A stretch of 37,009 nucleotides of DNA from Mycoplasma_H phocimorsus (GTDB lineage Bacteria > Bacillota_I > Bacilli_A > Mycoplasmatales > Metamycoplasmataceae): NCBI RefSeq assembly GCF_030077865.1, contig NZ_JASDDP010000023.1; one strand, 5' to 3'. This document shows positions 1-9,666 of the stretch, piece after piece (position 1 is the stretch's first letter; each line of letters starts with the position of its first letter). The translations under genes and the position numbers were made by a program. The notes beneath the pieces are model-generated. The model searched no databases. It was not told the DNA's origin and was given only the letters and a program-made list of their open reading frames with translations.

Positions 1-1
1 A

Positions 2-133
2 ATGAAACAAAGTTTGGATTCATTTAGAAATGAAATTCTTGAAATGCGTAAAGCTGATAAACTGGAAATGAAACAAAGTTTGGATTCATTTAGAAATGAA
101 ATTCTTGAAATGCGTAAAGCTGATAAAATTGAA
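2..133 (+). repeat. 66-bp tandem duplication (two copies, 22 codons each)
   Basis: The second ATG-containing unit begins at 68 and repeats the unit at 2 almost base for base, diverging only in the last codons. The period of 66 bp is three full heptads plus one residue, so the duplication keeps the frame and lengthens the coiled coil. Further copies may lie upstream of the window. Confidence 0.85.
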
Positions 134-286
134 AATGATAAAAGATTTGATTTATTAATTAATTTAATTAAAACTAATCATTTTGAAATTACTAATAGAT
201 TAGATAAGCTTGAAGAAGATGTTAAAATGCTAAAATCATTTCATAAAGAAGATATTAAGAATTATCAAACTAATAATAAAAAATAA
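2..286 (+). CDS. C-terminal part of a coiled-coil protein of unknown function (5' end outside window)
   Basis: The frame is open from the window edge, so the true start is probably upstream and only the last 94 or so residues are seen. The protein is charged and heptad-like, rich in Lys, Glu, Leu and Ile, with no Cys or Trp and no membrane segment in the visible part; this suggests a long helical coiled coil. The first 44 residues are two identical or near-identical 22-residue units. It ends in a polar Asn/Lys tail and runs straight into a shared hairpin terminator. I do not recognise the family. Many mycoplasmas carry multi-copy coiled-coil proteins of this look, but the assignment is inference. 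No function can be given. Confidence 0.6.
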   Translation: MKQSLDSFRNEILEMRKADKLEMKQSLDSFRNEILEMRKADKIENDKRFDLLINLIKTNHFEITNRLDKLEEDVKMLKSFHKEDIKNYQTNNKK

Positions 287-330
287 AGCATAAAAAAATA
301 TCAAAACTTTCTTCGATATTTTTTTATGCT
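287..330. terminator. Bidirectional hairpin terminator between convergent genes
   Basis: A 16-bp perfect inverted repeat (287-302 paired with 315-330, loop 303-314) lies between the stop codon of the coiled-coil gene at 286 and the stop of pulA at 331. Runs of A on the left arm and T on the right arm give a U-tract in both directions, so it can end both convergent transcripts. Confidence 0.85.
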
Positions 331-3300
331 TTATTTTCTTAATTTTGCAACTAAAACTGTTGTGTTTCCAGCCACTTTATTTGGGTTAGTTTTTTTTATT
401 CCATTTAAATGAACCCCATTTTCATCTAAAAGAGTAATATAAGATTTATCTAATTTGGCACTAATAAATTTATCGTTATCGCTTGAATTTGAAAAAATAA
501 TATATTCTTCAAATAAAGGGTCTTTAGGAGATTTAATTCTATATTGAATGTAATTATCAATTGAATTATCATATTGATCAATTACTGCCTTATTTCTTTG
601 TTTTTTAAAATTGAATTCAACAGTTTTTTCTTTCGAGATAGATCAATAAGGTATTTCGCAAATACCAGCAAAATTGTCATAAATATTTTTGGCATCAATA
701 ATTTCGTGTAATCTAAAACTAAATGTTTTTGCAGATGTTCAATATTTATCTTTTTTTGAAAGTGCAAGAATAATAGTTGAAGGAATAATGACTTCACCAT
801 ATCCATTTTTATCAATATAAATTTTTATTGCATGTTCATTAAATTTTTGAATTTTAGCATAAATATCGCAAATAAATCATTCTTTTTCTCTTGCTTCTTT
901 AGGTGCGTTTATAAATTTAATTTTTATAAAGTTTAAATTTTTATCTTCAAAACTATCAAAAGGACCAAATTCAGTATTTATTTTTGATTCACCAAAAAAT
1001 CTAAAATTTTCTTGAATTTCTTTGGCAGTTTCAAATCTTAGGCCATATAATTTTTTTCTTAATGCTATTAAATCAGCTACAAAATCACTTAACTCTTTAA
1101 ATTTTCCTCCAAAATAACTTTTTGAAAGACGATTTCATCTGTATTGATTTGTAACATCAGAAGAGTTAAATGAATTTTCTATATAAATGTTACTTGTATT
1201 AAAATTATTATTAACATCTGGCAACACAATTGTTGACATGCATGTCGCAGATCTATCAATATTAGGCTCACCAGCATCTAAGGGTTTTGTTTTACCCATT
1301 TCATCGCCGCCATTGATAATTAATCTACCTTGTGATGTAAATAAAATAGCAAAAGATTGTTTTATTAATTTTAATTTATAATCAAGTTGTTCTTCAATAG
1401 TTCGCCCTCTTAAATCTGTTGCAATATTTATTTTATCTCATAATGTAAAACCATCATGAATTGAAAGATATTGCAAGGCCTCATTAGGGGAATCTGCAAA
1501 TATATCATTAGAATTATATCTAATGTTTGCATATAAATTTCCTTTTTGAACATTATTTTGAGGGAAGTTTTTAATGCCTGCAATAATACTTGATCTTAAT
1601 AAATTGGTTTTTCAATCAACACCTTGAACAAATGCTCTATCAAAAGCACCGCCTTCAGATGTTTCTCCTTTAATAGCTCTTCTTATTGAATCATTAAAAT
1701 ATCCTATATCTTTTATGCCGTGATCTTTATATGATGTTCATCCTTTAACTGGCGATTTACCTTTTGGTAAGTCAGTATGAGGTCAAGCCTCTCCATATAT
1801 AATTGCGTCTGGAAATTCATTTCTAATAATATGAACTGTTTCATTATCCATATATCCCAACATATCAAACCTGAATCCATCAACACCGTATTCATGCCAT
1901 AACATTCTTAGGCTTCTTAAAATAATATCTCTCATCATAGGATGCTCAGAAGCAATGGCGGGAGAACCAACTGGAGTAATTCCATCTTTAGATCTAAAAT
2001 AAACACCGTGAACAATATCATCATATATTTCATTTCTTCACATATGATTATAAACAACATCAACAATAACACCAATATTATTGTCATGTAGCTTTTTAAT
2101 TAACTCTCTTAATTCTTTAATTCTGACATAAGGTTTTTTTGCATCCGATGCTAATCAACCATCAATAGACATGTAACTATGTGGATCATATCCTCAACTA
2201 TAGTTAGTTACTTTTCCTTCTTCTCCTTTAACAAATTCTTTAGAGTCTTCATCTGTTCCAAAAAAAGCAAGTAATGGTAAAAATTCAATATGAGTAATTC
2301 CTAATTTTTTAAGATAGTTAATACCTTCTTCCCAATTAGTCATCCCTTTAAAAGTTCCTGCATATTTAATGGGGTTACCCATATCATCTTTTGCACTAAT
2401 AGTATAATCACGAACATGAATTTCATATGCTATCATAGCATTTAGCTCGCCATTTATTCCGCCTGAATAAATACCTCTTGCTGGTGAAATTTCACCAGCT
2501 TTTTCAGAATCCAATCTTACAAATGCTCCTTTACCAATTGAATCAAGAGCCGGATTATGTGATGCCATTGAATAAGCATATGGGTCTAAAACAATCTTTT
2601 CAGCTACATTTAAATCATAATCTAAAACATATTGATAAAAATACTCTTCAACTGTAGGTAAATTAATGGTTTCTTGATTCAAAATTCCTTCTCAAACATA
2701 TTTATGTTCATTTGATCTATGTAATTTGTATTCTCTAATTAATTTGGTTTGATCATGCTTGCAAAAAATGCGAATCTTTGCATTTTTTGAAACGGGCGCT
2801 CATATTTTAACACTAGCACTCCCATCTTTTAATAAGATTGATCCTAAATCGCTTTTTCTATAAATGATTGTATCTTTTTTAAGTAATTCTCTTGTTATTT
2901 CTTCAAGACCTAAATCATATGAATCATATGAAAATCTAAATGAATCACCTAAATTATATTTTGAATCTAATATAATTAAAAATCCATCTTTTTCTGTTTT
3001 TTCCATTACTTCATAATCAACAATTTCATTTGTTTTAATTTCAGTAATGTTTAACAGGTTGATACTATAGTTTTTATCTTTTATCCTTTTTTTAAATTTT
3101 AAATCAATAACATTTTCTTCAACTCTTTTTATAAACTGTGTTTTATATTCTTCATTAGGGCGCGATTCATAAATATATTTATCATTCATTAAAAATCAAA
3201 ATTCGGCATAATCAGGATATTTAGGAAATTCTAATGCAGATTCAAAATGTTTAATATTATCTTTATGAAGCATAAACTTTAATCCATTTTCAAGATTAAT

Positions 3301-4929
3301 AATATCTATTTCTGCTTTATAAAAGCCATCTTTATCAGCATTTTTATTAAATAGAATTGGTTTTTTTCATTCTGTTTTTTGAGCTATAGCCTTTAATGAT
3401 TCATTAGAGTTGAATAAATGAATTCCTCAGTTATCAATTTTTTCATTTGGTTTAAAGTGAATAATTAACGTTTTATTAATTTTAGGTTCTTCCTCAGTAT
3501 TAGGAGCAAAGCCTTCAAGAGTTATAACCTTAATAGCGCTTTCAAAGTTTCTTCTTTCTTTATCATTTCTAAAAATTTCAATATGAAGATCTAATGTTGT
3601 TGAATTTAATTTATCACTTAAATTTCATTTAATAAATTTAAATTGATAAGGGTTGCAAATTTTGCTATTTAATAAACATCCGTTTTCGCCTGTATTATTA
3701 AATGATCATCTGTCAATAAGTGAATTAATTAATGATAAAGTTTTAACGTCTTTTGGTCTAATTCCTTTTGAATTAATAATTTTTACTTTATCATTAATTT
3801 GATTTAATATTTCTTTTGGAATTGTTTTAGTTTTAATAATATTATCTTTAGATTCACATTGGCCTTCACAGCAATTTATACAGTCTTTATTTGGAATGCA
3901 AGTTTCTGCTTTACATTCACCTTCGCAACAATCAAAGCAATTATCTTGTTTTTCTTCATTTTTAACTTCACATTGGCCTTCACAGCAATTTATGCAGTCT
4001 TTATTTGGAATGCAAGTTTCTACTTTACATTCACCTTCGCAACAATTTGAGCAATTATCTTGTTTTTCTTCATTTTTAACTTCGCATTGGCCTTCACAGC
4101 AATTTATACAGTCTTTATTTGGAATACAAGTTTCTACTTTGCATTCACCTTCGCAACAATCAAAACAATTATCTTGTTTTTGTTTATTTTTAGCTTCGCA
4201 TTGACCTTCACAGCAATTTATACAGTCTTTATTTGGAATACAAGTTTCTGCTTTGCATTCACCTTCGCAACAATTTGAGCAATTATCTTGTTTTTCTTCA
4301 TTTTTAACTTCGCATTGGCCTTCACAGCAATTTATACAGTCTTTATTTGGAATACAAGTTTCTGCTTTGCATTCACCTTCGCAACAATCAAAACAATTAT
4401 CTTGTTTTTGTTCATTTTTAGCTTCACATTGGCCTTCACAGCAATTTATACAGTCTTTATTTGGAATGCAAGTTTCTACTTTACATTCACTTTCGCAACA
4501 ATCAAAACAATTATTTTGTTTTTGTTCTTTTTTAACTTCACATTGGCCTTCACAGCAATTTATGCAGTCTTTATTTGGAATGCAAGTTTCTACTTTACAT
4601 TCGCCTTCGCAACAATCAAAGCAATTATCTTGTTTTTGTTCATTTTTTGGTTCAATTTTTAACAATTCTTTAACTTCTTTATAAGTTATTGCTTTTCTAA
4701 ATTTTCCCGCTTGGTGTATTCAAACTCTAGTTGTTTTATCTGTTTCATTAACTATAGAAATAAATTCTTGAAATGCATCTGTAATGTTCATAAATTTCTT
4801 TATATCTGAATCAATAGAAGATTTAAATCTAAAAAATTTTTCTTTAGTTTTTCTATCTATTGCTTCAGAAATAAAATATTTTATTTTTTTTATATTGTTT
4901 TTAATTATTTTTTTATTATTTATATTCAT
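331..4929 (-). CDS. pulA: Type I pullulanase (GH13) with an N-terminal Cys-rich repeat domain, 1532 aa
   Basis: This enzyme should hydrolyse alpha-1,6 branches of glycogen-like glucans. The GH13 core is in the C-terminal half. It has the pullulanase signature as YSWGYDP near residues 911-917 (usual form YNWGYDP), a VVYNH motif, a GFRFD motif with nucleophile Asp1022, acid/base Glu1047 in YGEAW, and Asp1159 in the HD motif. The frame is continuous only if TGA is Trp. I chose ATG 4929 because AAGGTG lies 5 nt upstream; a GTG at 4935 overlaps that site. There is no signal peptide, so it is probably cytosolic. Residues 1-95 are unrecognised. Residues 96-361 are seven 38-residue Cys-rich repeats not known to me in pullulanases. 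Residues 362-900 should hold carbohydrate-binding and beta-sandwich modules. At over 1500 residues it is about twice the usual length of a bacterial type I pullulanase. Confidence 0.93.
3847..4644 (-). repeat. Seven tandem 114-bp (38-aa) Cys-rich repeats inside pulA
   Basis: Seven consecutive 38-residue units, each with nine cysteines (63 in all). Each unit holds two half-repeats of pattern C-x2-C-C-x3-C joined by a short linker with a ninth Cys in TCIPNKD. The units are nearly identical at DNA level. They differ at a few sites, mainly Phe-Asp versus Ser-Asn after the first Cys and Val versus Ala after the fourth. The outer units are flanked by ordinary low-Cys sequence. The pattern suggests recent amplification by slippage or recombination, and copy number may vary between strains. 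The spacing could suit metal binding or dense disulfides. No known domain is recognised. Confidence 0.95.
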
Positions 4930-4951
4930 TTTCACCTTAATTTTTAATTTA

Positions 4952-4957
4952 ATTATA
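4952..4957 (-). promoter_or_regulatory. Probable -10 box of pulA
   Basis: A perfect TATAAT on the minus strand 22 nt upstream of ATG 4929. No convincing -35 box is visible, which is common in mycoplasmas. Confidence 0.5.
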
Positions 4958-5053
4958 AGTTTATAATTTAATAATATTTAAAATAAAGATATAAAAACGA
5001 TTATTAAAAAGCGCTATGGGAATTTTGTGGGAACAAATATTTTATATTAAAAG

Positions 5054-5084
5054 AAAATTCAGCCCAAACAAAGGTCTGAATTTT
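5054..5084 (-). terminator. Hairpin terminator after the DUF2130 gene
   Basis: Inverted repeat of 9 bp or more (AAAATTCAG with CTGAATTTT) just downstream of the stop codon at 5094, followed on the minus strand by a T-rich run. Confidence 0.75.
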
Positions 5085-5093
5085 AATTATTCA

Positions 5094-6509
5094 CTATTTT
5101 TCTTCTATTTGTTTCTTGATGTTTTCGCAATCTTTTGTTAATTTTTTTAAACTTATATTTTGGACTTTATCATTTGCAAATCTAAGTTGTTTACCACTTT
5201 TAACTAATTCATCTCTTGTGTTTGTCAGCTTTTCAATAGCTGCATTAATTTCTTTTATTGCTTTTTCAAAATTTTTGGCCGCTTTCTCAGTGTTGCTGCC
5301 AAAATCTACTTTAAATTTATTAATATTATCTTCAAATTTAGTTAAATCAATATTGCGTTGTCTGTTTTCTTCAAGTTCTTTCTTAATCTTTAAAGAATTT
5401 AAAGCTGCATTTTTTAATAATGAAATTATTTGAATAAAAAATTGTGGTCTAATAACAAACATTTTGGGGAATTCTGGCGTTGAGACATCAACAATTCCAG
5501 TATTATATGTTTCATCATCTTGTTCCAACATACTTACTAAGATAGCGTATTCACAATTCTTTTTAATTCTATCTTTATGAAGTTTTTCAAAAAAATCTTT
5601 ATTTCTTTTTTTGTTTCTTTCTAAAGAATTTTCTAACTCATTTTTCATTTCAAACATAATTGAAATAAACTCAATTCCGTCTTCATAATCTCTATAAATA
5701 AAATCACCTTTTGTCCCATCAGCGATTTCATTATCTTTAATAAAAACAGCGTTTTTAAAGCCTAATGCTTTAACTTTCATAAATTCACTTTCGCAATGTT
5801 TTTCAAGAGATTCGCCAATTAATTTAACTGATTGTTTAGCTTTAAAATTTTTGTACATTTCAATTTCATCTAATAATAATTTATTTTTATTTTCAAGTAT
5901 ATTTATTTTATTGTTATGTTCGTTTTTTAATTCGTTTATTTTGTTTTTAGTTAATAAATCATTTTTTTCATTAATATTATCTAAATCTTTTTCAAGTTTT
6001 TCTTTTTTAAAACTTGTTTCTCGCAATTGTTGATTTAAGTCATTTAGTATTTTATTAAATTCAAGATTATCGCTTTTCTTTTGGGCTTCTAGTGCTTTTT
6101 CTAAATATTTTTTTTGACTTTCTTCATTATCTAGAATTTTTTGATTTAACATTTTGATTTGTGTTTTTTGTTTAAAGATTTCATTATCTTTTTCTCGATA
6201 TTGTTCTTCAATTTTTTTTATTTCAAGTTGTATTTTAGAATCAGCGCTGACTTTAAGCATCTCTCTTTCCTTTTCAAGAGATTTAATCTGGTTTTCAAGT
6301 ATTAAAATTTTGCTCTCTGCGTCTTTTTTATTTTGCTCTTTTATTCTTTTAATATTTTCATTATAATTTTTTTCTAAATCTTTTTTTTGAGCTTCTAATT
6401 GTTCATTAAATTCTTTATTACTAATTTGTTGAAGAATCAAGGCATACTGTTCTTCATCAATTTTAAAAATAGTTAAACAATTTGGACATTTTATTTCTTT
6501 TTTATTCAT
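5094..6509 (-). CDS. DUF2130 family protein: zinc-ribbon-like N-terminus, coiled coil, nuclease-like C-terminus
   Basis: 471 aa. The N-terminus has a CPNC motif (one half of a zinc ribbon; the second Cys pair is not evident). A long Lys/Glu-rich coiled coil covers about residues 35-225, followed by the conserved DUF2130 domain. In that domain a GDF motif near residue 268 and a FEMKN motif near residue 287 fit the D...ExK arrangement of PD-(D/E)XK-like folds. The family resembles RmuC in layout and is often linked to DNA transactions, but its activity is not established. The start ATG 6509 has GAGGT 7 nt upstream and overlaps the end of the upstream DUF2779 gene by 8 nt, so translation is probably coupled. 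It is the last gene of a three-gene cluster and ends at a hairpin terminator. Confidence 0.88.
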   Translation of the reverse strand: MNKKEIKCPNCLTIFKIDEEQYALILQQISNKEFNEQLEAQKKDLEKNYNENIKRIKEQNKKDAESKILILENQIKSLEKEREMLKVSADSKIQLEIKKIEEQYREKDNEIFKQKTQIKMLNQKILDNEESQKKYLEKALEAQKKSDNLEFNKILNDLNQQLRETSFKKEKLEKDLDNINEKNDLLTKNKINELKNEHNNKINILENKNKLLLDEIEMYKNFKAKQSVKLIGESLEKHCESEFMKVKALGFKNAVFIKDNEIADGTKGDFIYRDYEDGIEFISIMFEMKNELENSLERNKKRNKDFFEKLHKDRIKKNCEYAILVSMLEQDDETYNTGIVDVSTPEFPKMFVIRPQFFIQIISLLKNAALNSLKIKKELEENRQRNIDLTKFEDNINKFKVDFGSNTEKAAKNFEKAIKEINAAIEKLTNTRDELVKSGKQLRFANDKVQNISLKKLTKDCENIKKQIEEK

Positions 6510-8445
6510 TTTTATACCTCTGTTTTAATAAATATTTAACTAAATCAAATACCATTATCATTGCCAACACATCATTATGACAGTACTTTTTAAGTGAATC
6601 AACAACTTTTGGCCAACTTTCGTTTTTTGTTTGATTTAAATATCTTTTAATAGCTTCAATTTGAGCATACATACCATTTTTAATATCTAATTCTTTATAA
6701 GGGACAATAAGATGATCTAATTTAAGATTATTACTTGTCACATAATTTTCAATTTTTTTAATTGAATATTTAAATAAAAGTGTTGGTAAATATACTAAAG
6801 GGATAATAATATCTTTGTTATATGATGAAATTGTTACATTATAAATTTTTCTAGTTGCAAAAAATTCCATTAAATCAAATGTTTTTTCTTTTATTTGATT
6901 TTTAATATTGGCGATTTTTTCTAAATTTAAATTATATTTTTCTTTAACTGTATCTTTAAAACTTGAATCATTAAATCACTTATTTTCTATGGCTTTATAC
7001 ATTTCTTCATTTCTTGTATTTTCAAAATTTTTGTTGTAAACAATATAGTAATCAGCTTCTTCTCAATAAAGATGATAAAAAATGTCAACAAAATCTAAAA
7101 GTGATATTTTTTGTGGATCATAAACGATATCATCTTCTTTTATTATTTTATTTTCAAAACTTCTAAAAACTGAAACCTGAGAAACGATTTGTTGATATGG
7201 TTTTGTATATTCTAATACTGCATATGGTAAATTAATTGATTCATAATCATATCAAACAATTTTTTTATAATTAAGATCATCAATCATTTTAGATACGATT
7301 TCTTGATGAATTTTTATTTCATTATTTTCTGGTGCTTTTTTAGCAAAGTATGTTAATCTTAAAAAATCTTCACCGCCATTTTCAAATGCTTTGCAAGTTT
7401 TTATTTTTGGAAATTTTGTTCCTTGTAAATGTGCAAACTCTTCACCTAATAATTGTTCATAAAGTGATAATAAATCGGGATTAGATCCTCAAACAGTATT
7501 ATTTTCTTCAAAAAATCTTACTTCCTTTCCTTTATAAGAAGTAATGTCAAATTTATAATCTCTGTCATTATTAATTTTTCTTAATTGATTTATAAAATTA
7601 GGTAATACATATGTGCCATTTGAATCTTTTTCATCTTTTGGCTTAATATTAAAATAACTTCTATTAGCAAGGATATTGCTAGCACTTTGTGATTCTGCTT
7701 TTTTTGAATTAATAGTAATTGAAAAAAATTGATTATGTAAAATCATATTTATTAATTTTGCTTCATGAAATAAATTTAAATATTCCATATTATCAACATC
7801 TCATTTTGGCAATAATTCTTTTATTTTGCCTGTTGGTTTTGACTTGGCAAATAAAGCAACATCAGTAATCTTAAAATAAAATGTTTTAATTTTAGGATCT
7901 TTAACTGATTTTCGACAAACGTATTTTATGTCTTTAACTTCAAAAGGAAGATTTCTTTCTCTAAAATAAATATTCATAATATTGTAAGCGTAATATGCTC
8001 TTACAATATCTTTAATTAATAATGTATCTTTAAAACTTTCTAAATATAATATGTTATTCAATTTATCATAAGCATAAAAATTAAAATCAGCATGATATTG
8101 TAAGCTAAAAACTCTTCCTCTTACTATCATATTATTAACATCATTTTTAAAAGCATCTAAAGTTTCTATTTCCTTTGCAGTTGAAAGTTTAGAATTAATT
8201 CATGATTTTTCTGTTATCCCTACTTCTTTCATAAAAAAATTACTAAGAGAATTTTCATATTCAACAAAAATTTCATTGGGTAACTCATTTGAATATGGTG
8301 TTGTTTGCTCTTCCTCTTCTTCATCAAAATCTTTAATATCTATAAGATCAAAAGATTCTTCATTCTCTTCTTGTAAAAATCATAAACCTCTTGAAGAAAC
8401 TAAGGATCTATAAAATACATTAAAATTTATTCTTTTTTCTTTCAT
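6502..8445 (-). CDS. DUF2779 family protein (degenerate RecB-like plus DnaQ-like exonuclease domains)
   Basis: 647 aa when TGA is read as Trp. The C-terminal half has the DUF2779 hallmark: a WYDYESINLP motif (Asp400, Glu402) followed by a PYQQI motif, and near the end YCHNDVLAM (Asp625). These fit the DxE and final Asp of a DEDD/DnaQ-like 3'-5' exonuclease. The N-terminal part (about 100-220) aligns by eye with the RecB/Cas4-like nuclease region found in longer family members. Asp120, Glu136 and Lys139 are in suggestive places, but the usual EVKS core and the following Gln are changed, so this domain may be inactive. ATG 8445 has AAGGA upstream. The previous gene stops 1 nt before it, and DUF2130 starts inside its last codons. 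Confidence 0.85.
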
Positions 8446-8446
8446 T

Positions 8447-9319
8447 TTATCCTTCAAAATCGGGATCACATTTGCCTAATTTTTTTCATTTAACAATTAA
8501 AGCTGCTCATTGCTCTTCATTTTCACACTCAAGATACTCTAATAACTCACCATCTCTTGTTGTATTATATTCTGGGCTTTCACCTTTATAGATAAACTGT
8601 TTATATCAATTTTTTGCATATTCTAAATCATCTTTAGCTTCTTCAACATTAACTTCAAAAGCAAATTTTTTTAATCTTCGTTGATTAATTGGATAATTTT
8701 CAGGATCGAAATAATCTTCTTCTTTTAAAAAAGTTGTAACAATTCAATATTTTTGTATTCCTAAAATATAGGCATAAAGCTGTGCTTGTTTTTTATAGTT
8801 CTCTGGAACACCATTTAACCAGGTTGAATATTTTGTTTCTCCAGCTGTTTTTATTTCAAGAAGAACTGTATAATTTTTATAATATAGCAATCCATCTGGC
8901 ACTCCATTTATTAAATCATCATAATCTTTAAAATAATTATAATTATAATCTTCTGCCTTAATCCCTCTTACATCATAACGAGGCTCATTATCTTTTTTGT
9001 TTTTATTAAGTGTTTTATCAATTAAGTCAATAACCTTTGGTTCAATTGCAATCCCGGCATTAATATATTTTTTGATTAATGGTTTAGGTGCTAAATAAGC
9101 GTAATTACAAAATGCTTTAAAGGGCGAGCTAAATGCTGTTGATTTTAAAATATCTCCAAGTGATGATCCACCAATTTTTTTGTATCCATATTTAAAATTA
9201 GTATATGGATAAACACATTCCTTATTTAATAATTTTTGATGCAGTTCAGGATTGATAATAACTTTCTTATTAACCTTGTCTATAAAATAATCTTTGTTGT
9301 TATAGTAATATCTTTTCAT
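8447..9319 (-). CDS. Putative PD-(D/E)XK nuclease of the mycoplasma MAGa7180-like family
   Basis: 290 aa from the chosen start. It shows a YqaJ/exonuclease-like pattern: Glu93 in a GIAIEPK motif, Asp142 in GVPDG, Glu155 and Lys157 in LLEIKT, and Gln178/Gln180 in KKQAQLYAY. This is the full catalytic set of a metal-dependent PD-(D/E)XK DNA nuclease. The start is uncertain. ATG 9319 and ATG 9325 lie just 7 and 1 nt after a perfect TATAAT, with no Shine-Dalgarno, so a leaderless start at 9319 is preferred. An upstream ATG at 9382 has no support. One TGA codon is read as Trp. It is first in a tight cluster with DUF2779 and DUF2130. A role in repair or in degrading foreign DNA is possible but unproven. 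The family name is from memory. Confidence 0.82.
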
Positions 9320-9326
9320 ACTCATA

Positions 9327-9332
9327 ATTATA
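9327..9332 (-). promoter_or_regulatory. -10 box immediately upstream of the nuclease start (leaderless mRNA likely)
   Basis: TATAAT ends 7 nt before ATG 9319, so transcription would begin at or next to the start codon. No Shine-Dalgarno or clear -35 box is visible. Confidence 0.55.
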
Positions 9333-9666
9333 TAAGTTTGAGCATAATAGTAAGATAAAAACAAATTAGGAAAACTAAACATAATAATAGTATTTAGGCT
9401 GTTACTTATTTCAATTTAAATTAAATTAATTTATATTTTGTTATTTAATATTGCTTTTTTGTATAAGTAATAATTATTAAAATAAAATATTTCTTATGTT
9501 TAAATTAAGAAAAAAAATAATAATTTATTTTTATTAAATAAGGTTATTTTGTTTATTTTTTGCTTATTTATTATTATTTTGTTCATAAAAGCATATTATT
9601 AGACAAATAATTATCAACTTATTATGAAAGCATATAATTTTATAAATAAATATGTGAGGTGAATAT
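9333..9666. other. AT-rich intergenic region with divergent promoters
   Basis: No gene is seen. It holds the promoter of the leftward nuclease cluster at its left edge and the -10 box of the rightward lipoprotein near its right edge. The rest is low-complexity A/T with short direct repeats of the type TTATTATT. No DnaA-box cluster was found. Confidence 0.6.
9633..9638 (+). promoter_or_regulatory. Probable -10 box of the lipoprotein gene at 9667
   Basis: Perfect TATAAT, with a TTATCA hexamer 16 nt upstream (9611-9616) as a weak -35. An AGGTG ribosome site precedes ATG 9667. Confidence 0.5.

Noticed and set aside
3847..4644. Regular 114-bp repeats as a possible CRISPR array
   Set aside because: There are no unique spacers; whole units repeat in frame within a coding sequence.
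3859..4684. Four plus-strand open frames of 63-143 codons across the pulA repeats
   Set aside because: They are antisense shadows: the 114-bp repeat lacks stops in these frames, so openness is multiplied by copy number. They have no ribosome sites and give Ser/Gln/Phe-rich repetitive products.
331..4929. Several separate genes in place of one pullulanase
   Set aside because: All pieces are in one frame and are split only by TGA, which is Trp in this organism.
5116..6366. Plus-strand frames opposite the DUF2130 gene
   Set aside because: Shadows of a Lys/Glu-rich coiled coil, which gives Phe/Ser/Leu-rich antisense frames.
9383..9660. AT-rich gap as a second replication origin
   Set aside because: No DnaA-box-like cluster; the gap is explained by divergent promoters, and dnaA-dnaN lie at the other site.
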